A stretch of 64,000 bases of DNA. Source: Tolumonas auensis DSM 9187 (GTDB lineage: Bacteria > Pseudomonadota > Gammaproteobacteria > Enterobacterales > Aeromonadaceae). Position 1 is the stretch's first letter. The number at the start of each line of letters is the position of its first letter. Made by a program: the position numbers and the translations under genes. Positions 16,900 through 25,503 of the stretch are shown here, in pieces. The notes under the pieces were generated by a model, which was given only the letters and a program-made list of their open reading frames with translations, did not search any database and was not told where the DNA came from. The stretch spans positions 1,532,501 through 1,596,500 of the forward strand of contig NC_012691.1 in assembly GCF_000023065.1 (NCBI RefSeq), given 5' to 3'.

Positions 16900-17805
16900 A
16901 TGATCATCAGTGCCAGCCGACGTACTGATATCCCGGCTTTTTATTCCGATTGGTTTATGAACCGGATAAAAGCCGGGTTTGTGATGACGAGGAATCCGTT
17001 TAACAGCAAACAGATCCGGCAAATATCGTTACTGCCGGCAGATGTGGATGTGATCGTCTTCTGGACCCGAAATGCTTTTCCCATGTTAAAGCACCTGAAT
17101 CTGCTGGACGAAATGGGCTATCGCTATTATTTCCAGTACACCATCACCGGTTATCCCCGGGCATTAGAAACTACAACGCTGCATCCATTAAAAGCGATCG
17201 ATAATTTTATTAAGTTATCGCAACAGATTGGCAAAGAAAAAGTGATCTGGCGTTACGATCCCATCCTGTTATGTAATTTGCTGCCAGCAGAAGAACATAT
17301 TCGCTTGTTCTCCAGAATTGCCGGATTACTACGGGGATATACGACGCGTGTGGTGGTCAGTTTCGCTGATTTTTATAAGAAAACGGAAAGAAATCTGCGG
17401 GGTGTCGGTGATTTAACGGTCAGCGATATCACGCAGAACAGAGAACAGTATTCTGAATTATCAAAAGCATTAAGTCAGATTGCCGCCGCGCATGAAATGG
17501 AAATATTTTCCTGTTCAGAAAAGGTGATCGATCCGGAACATGATATTCCGCACGGAGCCTGTATTGATGCGGCATTGATAGAAAAACTATTTCACCTGCA
17601 TTTATCTGTGAAGAAGGATAAAAATCAGCGCACAGAATGTTTATGCGTACAGAGCGTGGATATCGGGGCGTATAACACCTGTGTGCATGGCTGCCAGTAC
17701 TGCTACGCAACCTACCATCATCAACAGGCAGTCAGGAACTATAAGCAACATGATCCTGACAGCCCATTCTTACTAAATCCCGCAGAACTGATACCTGTCC
17801 GTTAG
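16900..17805 (+). CDS. DUF1848 family protein with C-terminal cysteine cluster
   Basis: A 301-residue protein that opens with MIISASRRTDIPAFYSDWF, the hallmark of DUF1848. The middle contains VIWRYDPILL and VSFADFY. Near the C-terminus is a cysteine cluster, CLCVQSVDIGAYNTC followed by VHGCQYCYAT. The CxxxCxYCYA spacing resembles an iron-sulphur ligand set of radical-SAM proteins, but here it sits at the C-terminal end instead of the N-terminus. The biochemical role is unknown. The gene lies next to two more cysteine-cluster genes (YkgJ-like and SPL-type radical SAM) on the opposite strand, which suggests a shared theme of Fe-S or nucleic-acid repair chemistry (inference). Confidence 0.82.
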   Translation: MIISASRRTDIPAFYSDWFMNRIKAGFVMTRNPFNSKQIRQISLLPADVDVIVFWTRNAFPMLKHLNLLDEMGYRYYFQYTITGYPRALETTTLHPLKAIDNFIKLSQQIGKEKVIWRYDPILLCNLLPAEEHIRLFSRIAGLLRGYTTRVVVSFADFYKKTERNLRGVGDLTVSDITQNREQYSELSKALSQIAAAHEMEIFSCSEKVIDPEHDIPHGACIDAALIEKLFHLHLSVKKDKNQRTECLCVQSVDIGAYNTCVHGCQYCYATYHHQQAVRNYKQHDPDSPFLLNPAELIPVR

Positions 17806-17847
17806 TAAATCAATCCGAACAACGGTCAAGGCGCTTACTTACCAACA

Positions 17848-18144
17848 CTATTCATTCAAATATTCTTTCCGCTCAGTAATGCATTCATCTGCACCCATTT
17901 CAAATTCTCTGCAGATTAAGGGGCGATGATCGTAAATTGTACACATCAACGTGTCGCGATCGAGTGCGGCGCACCAGCCATCGTCCAGGCGTGCCATGAC
18001 CTGGCCACCCCACGGATCTATAGCAATATAGTGTTCCGGAACGCCTGTATCGGTAATCAGCATCACCTCTAAGCGACAGCAACAGGCCTCACAATTTGCA
18101 CATGTTATCTTTGGTTCATCTAAAACTTTTACTTCAATAGTCAT
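17848..18144 (-). CDS. YkgJ-family cysteine cluster protein
   Basis: A 98-residue small protein with the CxxCxxxCC-type cluster near the start (CANCEACCCRL) and two further cysteines (DTLMCTIYDHRPLICREF). This is the zinc/iron-chelating YkgJ domain found in many bacteria with no assigned function. The frame begins at an ATG at 18144. It lies between the DUF1848 gene (convergent) and the radical-SAM gene (same strand, 70 bases upstream). Confidence 0.85.
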   Translation of the reverse strand: MTIEVKVLDEPKITCANCEACCCRLEVMLITDTGVPEHYIAIDPWGGQVMARLDDGWCAALDRDTLMCTIYDHRPLICREFEMGADECITERKEYLNE

Positions 18145-18214
18145 AAATCACTGCAGCAGGTGATAAGTAATCAGCTTATGTATACGCTATTCCGAAGATA
18201 AATGGCTAAATTAC

Positions 18215-18958
18215 TCAGAAAAATATATGACACTCGATTCCCAGCTGTGTGCATTTATACATAATTTCCTGACCAACAAAATCGAAGTATTCATCAGAGC
18301 GTTTATCTTCCAGATGATACTTTTTGTATATGAAATCAGCGTAGTTATAATTCATGCGGTCAACATAAATGTAATCAACGATCCCTTCGAGCATCTCTAC
18401 CAAATCTTCCGCTCCCGGAAGGATAGGGGCAATCATTGCGTAAGTTCTGATCCCCGACTGATGCAACTCAGCTAGTGAGTTTAAGCGCTCCATTATTGAT
18501 GGTGCATGGGGCTCAAACAGTTTTCTGATCTCATCGTCTGCGGTGGTAATAGAAAACCCAACTTCAAAGTGCTTTGCCTCCTTGATAATGTCGATGTCGC
18601 GGAGAACTAATGGCGAACGCGTTTGAATTACAACAGGCCAGTCATTCTGCGCCAATATCTGCAAACATTTTCTGGTTAACTCATATTTTGCTTCCAGAGG
18701 CTGATAGGGGTCGCATACTCCGCTGATCCATACTTTAGCTTTCTTTTTCTTATTGATTTCCTTTTGTAATAGCTCGGCTGCATTAATTTTTACATCAACA
18801 AATTCGCCCCAAGGCTCTTTATGACCGGTAAAGCGTTTCATATATCGCGCATAACAATATGAGCAACCGTGCTGGCAACCAACATAAGGGTTAACCACAT
18901 AGTCATAAACTTTAGATGCAGAGAGGATCGACTTGGATTGAATCTCGTTTATGTTCAT
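18215..18958 (-). CDS. SPL-family (spore photoproduct lyase-like) radical SAM protein
   Basis: A 247-residue protein with the radical-SAM [4Fe-4S] ligand set at the N-terminus, in NPYVGCQHGCSYCYARY (CxxxCxYC). It continues with WISGVCDPYQPLE and VVIQTRSPLVLRDID, which are typical of the SPL/Rv2578c-like radical SAM group. It would cleave S-adenosylmethionine to a 5'-deoxyadenosyl radical; the target is unknown, and real spore photoproduct lyase is not expected in this non-sporulating lineage. DNA repair or modification is a possibility only. Its codon usage appears more A+T-rich than the neighbours (many AAA/AAT/ATA codons), which may indicate acquisition. Confidence 0.85.
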   Translation of the reverse strand: MNINEIQSKSILSASKVYDYVVNPYVGCQHGCSYCYARYMKRFTGHKEPWGEFVDVKINAAELLQKEINKKKKAKVWISGVCDPYQPLEAKYELTRKCLQILAQNDWPVVIQTRSPLVLRDIDIIKEAKHFEVGFSITTADDEIRKLFEPHAPSIMERLNSLAELHQSGIRTYAMIAPILPGAEDLVEMLEGIVDYIYVDRMNYNYADFIYKKYHLEDKRSDEYFDFVGQEIMYKCTQLGIECHIFF

Positions 18959-19037
18959 ACATTATGTATCCTTGCAGAGAAATATAAGGATATTTGACCT
19001 GTGGCATCTGTCCGTATAGATGGTGTGATCTAACGAC

Positions 19038-19421
19038 TCAGGGCTGACTCAGCAGAAGATAGCCGGCCAGTCCCATTCCCAGTATCCCCAGCATAAACGA
19101 TAAAAGGACGGCAAATGATTTGGAGTACCTGGGGGGCAGATCGGTTTGAGGCAACTGAGATATATATCTGTAGTGCTGAACGGCGGCAATAACGATCGTC
19201 AACGAACCGGTGATAACAAAAAGGATACCCATGAAGGCAGATAAAGAGGTGTGTGATACTGCCGGAATGCTTTGTAATTGAGCTTCAAACAGTTGAATAA
19301 ATAATCCAAAGCGGGAAACAACAAAACCAAGAGCAATAATTGTCAGCCCGGTGCGTAACCAGGCCAGCAAGGTACGCTCAGCTGCAAAAAACACACGGGG
19401 ATCAGATTCAGATATGGGCAT
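19038..19421 (-). CDS. DUF202 family (YidH-like) inner-membrane protein
   Basis: A 127-residue protein with the DUF202 signature FFAAERTLLAWLRTGLTIIALGFVV at the N-terminus and three hydrophobic segments (about 23-45, 65-85 and 100-122). Function unknown; the family includes E. coli YidH and YidG. The frame can be extended upstream to 19490, but starting at the ATG at 19421 places the AERTxLAWxRT motif near the N-terminus as in the family. An AGGA lies about 11 bases upstream. Confidence 0.82.
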   Translation of the reverse strand: MPISESDPRVFFAAERTLLAWLRTGLTIIALGFVVSRFGLFIQLFEAQLQSIPAVSHTSLSAFMGILFVITGSLTIVIAAVQHYRYISQLPQTDLPPRYSKSFAVLLSFMLGILGMGLAGYLLLSQP

Positions 19422-19513
19422 AATCAGGGTGTCCTGGATGGAGTCAAGGCATCGTTCTTCTGCATTAAGGATAGCGGAAATCAGAAGCAACAGAAACCGA
19501 TGCTTTCATGCAC

Positions 19514-19539
19514 AAAAAAGCCTCCGTTATAAGGAGGCT
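19514..19539 (-). terminator. Rho-independent terminator of the alginate lyase gene
   Basis: On the minus strand AGCCTCC-TTATAAC-GGAGGCT is followed by six T (A run at 19514-19519 on the plus strand). Confidence 0.85.
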
Positions 19540-19567
19540 AAAAGAAAAGGAGAATCATGAAGCAAGC

Positions 19568-20317
19568 TTAGTGCGTGGAGACCATTGAACCGAAACGAAC
19601 TTTACAACCTGCACCCGGGGTTGTATCTGCGCCAATTTTTTCCTGACAGTAAGAACCCGCTTTAAAATAAAACTTCTGAAGTTTCCAGTTAGGGTCGGTG
19701 CCAACATAGTCATAAGTTGCAGTGCCGCCACCAGCTACACTAACGTTTACTACTCCGGCATTAGAATCAATGGTGTAACAGAATTTGTTAGCGCCCGGAG
19801 AGGCCAGTTTGGTTTTGATTTCACCATTCTCGCCGTTTTCCTGACGCTTGATCTGTGCATATACATCGCCGTTATACCACTGCAGTTTGACCAGTGGTAC
19901 ACCGTAGCTATGGATCTGACCGATAATCACTTTTTTGCTCATGGAAACCTGAGATACCCACACACATGCCTGTAAGGTATGGTGTCCTTCCCAGTTCCAG
20001 TCATCACGTGAATTATCACCAATGATTTCACGCAATTCGGAACGGGGATATGAGGAGTTTGGCGTCGTTGCCAGTTTGCCGTTTACAGGCGTCCAGAAAG
20101 TCATTTTACCTTTATCATCCAGATAGAAATATTTACTGGCGTAACCGGCCATTATTTCGTCTGGTGATATTTCTGCTGCATCACCGCTACTATCGGCAAT
20201 CGGCAATGTTATTTTCCATTGACGTAAATCGAAATTACCTGTGGCGGGTGAAATATAAGTGGTGGCTGCTTGTACTGATGCCATAGATAACAGGCATAAC
20301 AAAATTAATTTCTTCAT
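19568..20317 (-). CDS. Secreted alginate lyase, polysaccharide lyase family 7
   Basis: A 249-residue protein with a signal peptide (MKKLILLCLLSMASVQA, cleavage before ATTY) and a single PL7 jelly-roll domain. The three PL7 catalytic blocks are present: RSELRE, QIH, and YFKAGSYCQ (family consensus YFKAGxYNQ). It would cut alginate by beta-elimination in the periplasm or outside the cell. The QIH form of the second block has been linked to activity on G-containing blocks, but that is only a tendency. The ATG at 20317 is preferred to an in-frame one 36 bases earlier because it starts the signal peptide. It is transcribed divergently from the alginate biosynthesis operon, across a 980-bp regulatory region. 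Confidence 0.92.
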   Translation of the reverse strand: MKKLILLCLLSMASVQAATTYISPATGNFDLRQWKITLPIADSSGDAAEISPDEIMAGYASKYFYLDDKGKMTFWTPVNGKLATTPNSSYPRSELREIIGDNSRDDWNWEGHHTLQACVWVSQVSMSKKVIIGQIHSYGVPLVKLQWYNGDVYAQIKRQENGENGEIKTKLASPGANKFCYTIDSNAGVVNVSVAGGGTATYDYVGTDPNWKLQKFYFKAGSYCQEKIGADTTPGAGCKVRFGSMVSTH

Positions 20318-20494
20318 ATAGCTACTCAAAAAATATAAAAATATAATCACCACACCTTTCGGATGGTGATGAGTGAAATTCCAGAAATGGAAAATTAAAT
20401 ACGCAGGAATAGCTCTTCCTGAATCAGGGAATTGCTATTTCAACATCGTATATCCGATTTCATCAAATCTGATTTTTGGGGGGGGGTATATATT

Positions 20495-20537
20495 CCGCAG
20501 TAGTTTCCGCTGGCATATGCAACGGAAACTATTGCGG
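20495..20537. repeat. Long inverted repeat (15-bp arms)
   Basis: CCGCAGTAGTTTCCG (20495-20509) pairs with CGGAAACTATTGCGG (20523-20537), 14 of 15 positions Watson-Crick plus one G-U, with a 13-base loop. There is no T-run on either side, so it is not a simple terminator. It could be an RNA element, an operator or the remnant of a mobile sequence. Confidence 0.6.
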
Positions 20538-20625
20538 ACAGAGGTATCGTTCGCATCAGCTTTCATCTGGAAGTCCTCGAGCTCTTCAAGGCAATTACAC
20601 ACCTGTGCTAATTCTCACAGGGCGG

Positions 20626-20658
20626 TACCCGGATATAATCTACAGACATTACCCGGAT
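20626..20658. repeat. 9-bp direct repeat, possible paired activator site
   Basis: TACCCGGAT occurs at 20626-20634 and again at 20650-20658, 24 bp start to start, slightly more than two helical turns. Identical spaced repeats in a divergent promoter region suggest a protein-binding pair. Confidence 0.4.
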
Positions 20659-21006
20659 GCATTTATCATGACGGAATTAAAATAAATATCAATATGTGAT
20701 TTTTTGAAAACTTATATTTAATAAGTAACTTCATGATAGATATAATAATTTATTTTTCGTTCTTTTGAATTATTCCGGTGGGATTTATATGGGTTTGTTT
20801 ATGCAAATAAAGACTATTTTGGTGCATTCTCTTTCTATATTAATTGAATTAAGTAATTAACATAGTAACAAATATATTAAAACCTATATTACTTCTTCAT
20901 AAATTAGTTTTATGAAAATAATGTTAATCCTATTGCTGCTATATCATGCAGTTTTTATGATTTTTGATTTAAATTGGTGCGAATGGAATATTCTGGGGTT
21001 GCAAAG

Positions 21007-21022
21007 TGGTGCAAAAATGGCT
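21007..21022 (+). promoter_or_regulatory. Candidate sigma-54 promoter (distal)
   Basis: TGGTGCAAAAATGGCT has the invariant GG (21008-21009) and GC (21020-21021) ten bases apart and matches 9 of 12 informative positions of TGGCACR-N4-TTGCW. It is about 275 bp from algD. Confidence 0.35.
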
Positions 21023-21177
21023 TTTTTTAAATTAGTTCTTCCTTATAAATAAGTGAATAACAGGTGTTAATTGAAACTCATTGGTTAAAAAATGAACAGG
21101 TAAATGATAATAAAAATCAGTCCCTTGGTTTGGGTTTCGGAAGTTTCGTGTTACTGAAATGTTAAATTGGTTAAAAT

Positions 21178-21194
21178 TTGGCCAGTTTTATGCT
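21178..21194 (+). promoter_or_regulatory. Candidate sigma-54 promoter upstream of algD
   Basis: TTGGCCAGTTTTATGCT has GG at 21180-21181 and GC at 21192-21193, ten bases apart, and matches 9 of 12 informative positions of the RpoN consensus. A start near 21205 would leave a 93-base leader before algD. A sigma-54 activator of LuxO type is encoded 20 kb away in the same window. Confidence 0.45.
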
Positions 21195-21297
21195 CTTAAT
21201 CACACTGCGTTAAACATATCGTATTGGGAGAGTGCTGTTGACTTAGTTCATGGTGTCAATGCATCACAATGGAATGCATAACTGAAAGGAGCGCTTC

Positions 21298-22608
21298 ATG
21301 CGTATCAGTATTTTTGGTATGGGTTATGTCGGCGCAGTTTGTACTGCCTGCCTTGCACAGCGTGGCCACCTGATTATCGGGGTCGATGTTTCCAAACAAA
21401 AAGTGGAGCTAATCAATGCGGGCCGTTCGCCCATTGTTGAACCTGGGTTGGATGAACTGCTGACGGCAGGAAAAATCGCCGGACGTATCAGAGCCACGAC
21501 AGACTATATGGATGCCATCCATAACAGTGACATTACAATGGTGTGTGTACCGACTCCGAGCAAACGTAACGGGGATCTGAGTCTGGAATATATTGAAGCC
21601 GTGTGCCGTGAAATAGGCATGGCGATGCGCGAAAAAACCTCCCGTCATACGGTTATTATCCGCAGTACTGTTCTGCCGGGAACGGTGAAAGAGACGGTGT
21701 TACCTATTCTCGAAGATTGTGCCCAGATGAAAGCGGGTGCTGATTTCGGGTTGGGTGTTAACCCGGAATTCCTGCGTGAAAGTACGGCGATTCGTGATTA
21801 TGACGAGCCACCTATGACCGTAGTTGGCGTGTTGGACGAAGAAACCGGCCGTTTGATGGAGCAGCTTTACAGCGACTTACATGCACCGTTTATCTGCAAA
21901 CCTATCGAAGTCGCGGAAATGGTGAAATACACCTGCAATGTCTGGCATGCCGTTAAAGTCAGCTTTGCGAATGAAATCGGCAGTATTGCAAAAGCGCTGA
22001 ATGTGGATGGCCGTGAGGTCATGAATGTGGTGTGCCGTGATCATAAACTGAATATATCCAGTTATTACATGAAACCAGGTTTTGCATTCGGTGGTTCGTG
22101 CTTGCCGAAGGATGTCCGGGCACTCAATTACCGGGCTGCCAAACTGGATATTCACACTCCGCTGATTTCATCGGTCATGGCGAGTAATGAATATCAGGTC
22201 AAGCGTGCGTTTGAGGTGATTGAGTCACTGAATAAACGCCGGGTGGGGATGCTGGGGTTGAGCTTCAAAGCTGAAACGGATGATCTGCGCGAAAGCCCGC
22301 TGGTTGAACTGGCGGAGATGTTGATAGGTAAAGGATATCAACTCTCCATTTATGACCGCAACGTTAAGTTTGCCAGCGTACACGGTGCTAACCGTGATTA
22401 CATCAACGGCAAAATTCCTCATGTTTCTTCACTGCTGGCGGAAAACGAATCGGATTTACTCGACAACGTTGATGTTTTGATTGTCGGTAATAAAGATAAG
22501 GCTTTCCAGGCCATGATGGAGTCGTGGCCTGAGGATAAATATCTGGTCGATCTGGCCGGGTTCATGACCAATACCTCTGTGTTTAATAAACAGGGTATTT
22601 GCTGGTAA
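21298..22608 (+). CDS. algD: GDP-mannose 6-dehydrogenase
   Basis: Oxidises GDP-mannose to GDP-mannuronic acid with two NAD+, the committed step of alginate synthesis. The 436-residue length equals that of Pseudomonas AlgD and the sequence is collinear: N-terminal Rossmann motif FGMGYVGAVC, then NPEFLRESTAI, the catalytic cysteine C268 in GGSCLPKDVRAL, and the C-terminal LDLAGFMTN-like end finishing in GICW as in AlgD. The conserved LSFKAETDDLRESPLVEL block is present. AAGGAG lies seven bases before the ATG. First gene of a fifteen-kilobase operon in which all genes run the same way. Confidence 0.97.
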   Translation: MRISIFGMGYVGAVCTACLAQRGHLIIGVDVSKQKVELINAGRSPIVEPGLDELLTAGKIAGRIRATTDYMDAIHNSDITMVCVPTPSKRNGDLSLEYIEAVCREIGMAMREKTSRHTVIIRSTVLPGTVKETVLPILEDCAQMKAGADFGLGVNPEFLRESTAIRDYDEPPMTVVGVLDEETGRLMEQLYSDLHAPFICKPIEVAEMVKYTCNVWHAVKVSFANEIGSIAKALNVDGREVMNVVCRDHKLNISSYYMKPGFAFGGSCLPKDVRALNYRAAKLDIHTPLISSVMASNEYQVKRAFEVIESLNKRRVGMLGLSFKAETDDLRESPLVELAEMLIGKGYQLSIYDRNVKFASVHGANRDYINGKIPHVSSLLAENESDLLDNVDVLIVGNKDKAFQAMMESWPEDKYLVDLAGFMTNTSVFNKQGICW

Positions 22609-22768
22609 CAACGGGTCGGCAGTCCGTCGTTCTGACTGTTGCTTGTTAATCACTGATCGCACACTTTTGCTCCATTAATTAATGGGTTGGGGTTTCTTTT
22701 CCCTGTGTTCTGCAAAAGTGTTGCGATCCCCTGATTATTCCTGCCGGGAATGGCGGAATGGGGGCGTT

Positions 22769-24241
22769 ATGGAACGGATGCAAACGATTTCCGGCTGGTT
22801 TCTATTAGGTTCTCTGCTGTGTGCTTTAGCACTGATGGTGCCGCCGTCTGTGTTTAAAACTGATCATCCGGAGTTTCTGCTGGTGGTCGGTGGTGTGGGG
22901 ATTTGGCGATATAGCGTCGGCCTTATGCATTATCTGCGTGGACTGTTTTTCTGTTACGTAGTGTTTCCCCGTCACCGGAAACTGGCTGTAAAAGCAGAGG
23001 CCGAACAACCGCCGTCACACATCTATCTGATGGTGACCAGTTTTCGTATTGATGCGATGACAACAGCAATGGTCTACCGGTCGGTGATTGCCGAGGCGAT
23101 CGCCTGCGGTTATCCGGCTACGGTCGTGGCATCAATTGTCGAGATGTCGGATGAATCACTGATCAATATGTTATGGCAACAGGCGAATCCGCCTGCGGAG
23201 CGGGTGACGTTGCACTTTGTGCGTATTCCCGGCACGGGTAAGCGCGATGGATTGGCTAACGGCTTTCGGGCAATCGCCCGGGATATGCCGGATAAGCAGG
23301 CGCTGGTGGCGGTTGTGGATGGCGATACTGTGTTATCGGATGGCATTATCCGGAAATCCTGCCCTTATTTTTCGTTATTCCCTCAGGTCGGGGCCCTGAC
23401 GACGAATGAATATTGCGATGTGTTAGGCAGTTACTGGATGAGCCAGTGGCACAAGCTGCGTTTTGCACAGCGTCATATCAGCATGTGTTCCATGGCGCTG
23501 TCCAAACGGGTGTTGACGCTGACCGGCAGAATGTCGTTATTCCGTGCCGAGGTTGTTACAGAACCCGATTTTATTTCTGACGTGGAAAATGATCATCTGG
23601 ATCACTGGCGGCTGGGACGTTTCAAATTTCTGACCGGTGATGATAAATCCAGCTGGTACAGCATGATGCGGCAGGGCTGGGATACCTATTATGTGCCGGA
23701 TGCGGAGATCACCACCGTAGAGCATCCGCCCTCAAAGCATTTTCTGGCGGCTGCACGCCAGCTGATGTTCCGCTGGTATGGCAATTCATTGCGACAAAAC
23801 TCCCGTGCCACCCGTCTAGGGGGAAAACGGCTGGGCTGGTTCACCTATTACGTATTGTTTGATCAGCGGATCTCGATGTGGACCAGTGTATTGGGGCTGA
23901 CAGCGGCTGTGTTGGCGGCAATCAAGTATGACATCGGCTATCTGGTGATCTATTTACTGTGGATTGCGCTGACCCGGACGGTGGTTTCGCTGATGTTACT
24001 GGCCTCTGGCCACCATGTGGGGCCGGGGTTTCCGCTCATGCTGTATTTCAATCAAATCTTTGGTTCATTAATCAAAATCTATGTGGTGTTTCGTTTGGAT
24101 CGTCAGTCGTGGACACGTCAAAACACCAAACTCAAACATGATCATGGTGCTTTTCAAACCTGGTTTAACCGCTGGTCCACCTCTGCTATGACGTTTTCGG
24201 CAGTCAGTGTGTTTCTTGCGGTAGTCGTTCATCTGGTTTAG
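22769..24241 (+). CDS. alg8: Alginate polymerase, GT2 glycosyltransferase Alg8
   Basis: A 490-residue inner-membrane family-2 glycosyltransferase that polymerises GDP-mannuronate into polymannuronate. N-terminal membrane segments (about 7-25 and 35-65) precede the catalytic domain: [36 protein letters not shown] (DxD metal site), then [18 protein letters not shown] and the QxxRW-like stretch [16 protein letters not shown]. Several C-terminal membrane segments follow. Alignment with Pseudomonas Alg8 (MHRLKQAAGW) fixes the start at the ATG at 22769 instead of 22682. It acts with Alg44, encoded next. Confidence 0.95.
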   Translation: MERMQTISGWFLLGSLLCALALMVPPSVFKTDHPEFLLVVGGVGIWRYSVGLMHYLRGLFFCYVVFPRHRKLAVKAEAEQPPSHIYLMVTSFRIDAMTTAMVYRSVIAEAIACGYPATVVASIVEMSDESLINMLWQQANPPAERVTLHFVRIPGTGKRDGLANGFRAIARDMPDKQALVAVVDGDTVLSDGIIRKSCPYFSLFPQVGALTTNEYCDVLGSYWMSQWHKLRFAQRHISMCSMALSKRVLTLTGRMSLFRAEVVTEPDFISDVENDHLDHWRLGRFKFLTGDDKSSWYSMMRQGWDTYYVPDAEITTVEHPPSKHFLAAARQLMFRWYGNSLRQNSRATRLGGKRLGWFTYYVLFDQRISMWTSVLGLTAAVLAAIKYDIGYLVIYLLWIALTRTVVSLMLLASGHHVGPGFPLMLYFNQIFGSLIKIYVVFRLDRQSWTRQNTKLKHDHGAFQTWFNRWSTSAMTFSAVSVFLAVVVHLV

Positions 24242-24304
24242 TCCGGCCAGCTGTTAATGCCAGCGACAGGGCGCCATTGAGGCTGCAAAGGAAGGGGATG
24301 AAAG

Positions 24305-25492
24305 ATGACAACTGCAAACTTGAATCTGGTTCATGAAACCGAAGCTCAGCGACGTCATGCCCGGGTGAAAATTCCAGCGCGTTTGATCGTTACAGATCAT
24401 CAACATAATCAATATGTACTGGAAATTAATGAGATTTCAGCCAGCGGCTTCAGTGTGGTTGATGAAGAGTCCCGTTTACACCTGAAACACATCTATAAGG
24501 GACGCCTGTTATTTATCTTTGACTCGGTTGAATTTGTACTGAAAGTGAATTTTCAGGTGATAAATGAACTCATGGAAGAACATCGTTTTGGCTGTGAGTT
24601 TCAGGATCTGGGAATACAGGAAGTATCAACCTTGCGGTTACTGATCAGCAAATTCCTCGGTGGCGAGATCGCCCGGGTTAATGACGTTCTGACGACCATG
24701 AACCGGGAAAACTTCACGAAAGCGAGAAAAGTGAATACCAGTGCAGGGTTAACCGGCTGGGCACGGGTCAAGGCATTGTCGGTGACGCTGGTCGTGTTTG
24801 CGATTGGCCTTGGTGCCTTTATCTCTTTGCTGACGACGCTGGCAACACATTTTCTGATGACCAATGCCCGCAGCGCGTCGGTGGTATTACCACAGCTCTC
24901 AGTGTTGATGCCAAGAGAAGGCAACGTCGACTTACTGGTGAAAATCGGGAGTCAGGTCAAAGCGGGTATGCCGGTCGCCCGGATACAGGCGCCGTGGACT
25001 GAACAGTTAACGACCATGCTGAAAAGCAGCGCATCGTCCGATCCTGAATTGCTTTCATTGTTACAAACACAAATGAATTACCCCCTGACGAGCCCCTGCG
25101 ATTGTGGGGTGGTCGGTGTGGGTGTGATGGCTGACGGACAGTTTCTGGAGCGGGATAAAGCAGTGGTACAGCTGGTGCCAGCGCAGAGTAAACCTTATAT
25201 ACAGGCGAATTTTGATTATGCCGATTACGCCGGTTTGACTGCAGGCTCAAAAGTCTCTCTGACCTTACCGGGTTTATCTCCTGAACTGAGCGGTACCGTG
25301 AGTCAGGTAGTAATGAATGAACAAATGCCTAATCAAACGCAGGGGGTTGTTTCGGTCGTGGTGATTCCGGATAAACCGCTTCCGGCTGCAGCGGTAGGTT
25401 CTCCTGTGGCGGTATCGATAGCGCCTTCCTGGCTGGGGCAGTTATACCAGACGGCGCAGGAATTACTTACCAGGATTATTCCCACTCCCTGA
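24305..25492 (+). CDS. alg44: Alginate co-polymerase Alg44 with PilZ c-di-GMP domain
   Basis: A 395-residue inner-membrane protein needed for alginate polymerisation. Residues 14-110 are a PilZ domain: RRHAR (R16, R20) and the second motif EISASG (E43, S45, G48). In Pseudomonas Alg44 the corresponding acidic residue is Asp (DLSAGG), so this protein has a conservative D-to-E change in the c-di-GMP site. A membrane segment at about 160-185 is followed by a periplasmic barrel-sandwich/HlyD-like domain with SPCDC, as in Alg44. It implies post-translational activation of the polymer synthase by c-di-GMP. Confidence 0.93.
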   Translation: MTTANLNLVHETEAQRRHARVKIPARLIVTDHQHNQYVLEINEISASGFSVVDEESRLHLKHIYKGRLLFIFDSVEFVLKVNFQVINELMEEHRFGCEFQDLGIQEVSTLRLLISKFLGGEIARVNDVLTTMNRENFTKARKVNTSAGLTGWARVKALSVTLVVFAIGLGAFISLLTTLATHFLMTNARSASVVLPQLSVLMPREGNVDLLVKIGSQVKAGMPVARIQAPWTEQLTTMLKSSASSDPELLSLLQTQMNYPLTSPCDCGVVGVGVMADGQFLERDKAVVQLVPAQSKPYIQANFDYADYAGLTAGSKVSLTLPGLSPELSGTVSQVVMNEQMPNQTQGVVSVVVIPDKPLPAAAVGSPVAVSIAPSWLGQLYQTAQELLTRIIPTP

Positions 25493-25503
25493 GAGGGCAA
25501 GTC

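Larger units (their letters stand above)
20318..21297. other. 980-bp non-coding region between PL7 lyase and alginate operon
   Basis: No credible gene is visible. The left third (about 20370-20690) is of ordinary composition and contains a run of nine G (20478-20486), a long hairpin, a smaller hairpin (CCTGTG at 20602-20607 with CACAGG at 20616-20621) and a 9-bp direct repeat. The right two thirds (20690-21180) is extremely A+T-rich, the kind of sequence bound by H-NS-like silencers. Two sigma-54-like elements lie at 21007-21022 and 21178-21194. The last 60 bases hold a TTGAC/GTCAA and a TGCAT/ATGCA inverted repeat and the AAGGAG of algD. Confidence 0.7.

Noticed and set aside
20373-20699. 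108-codon open frame on the plus strand in the lyase-algD intergenic region
   Set aside because: It runs through a nine-G tract and a long hairpin, has no Shine-Dalgarno and no recognisable protein features; composition looks non-coding.
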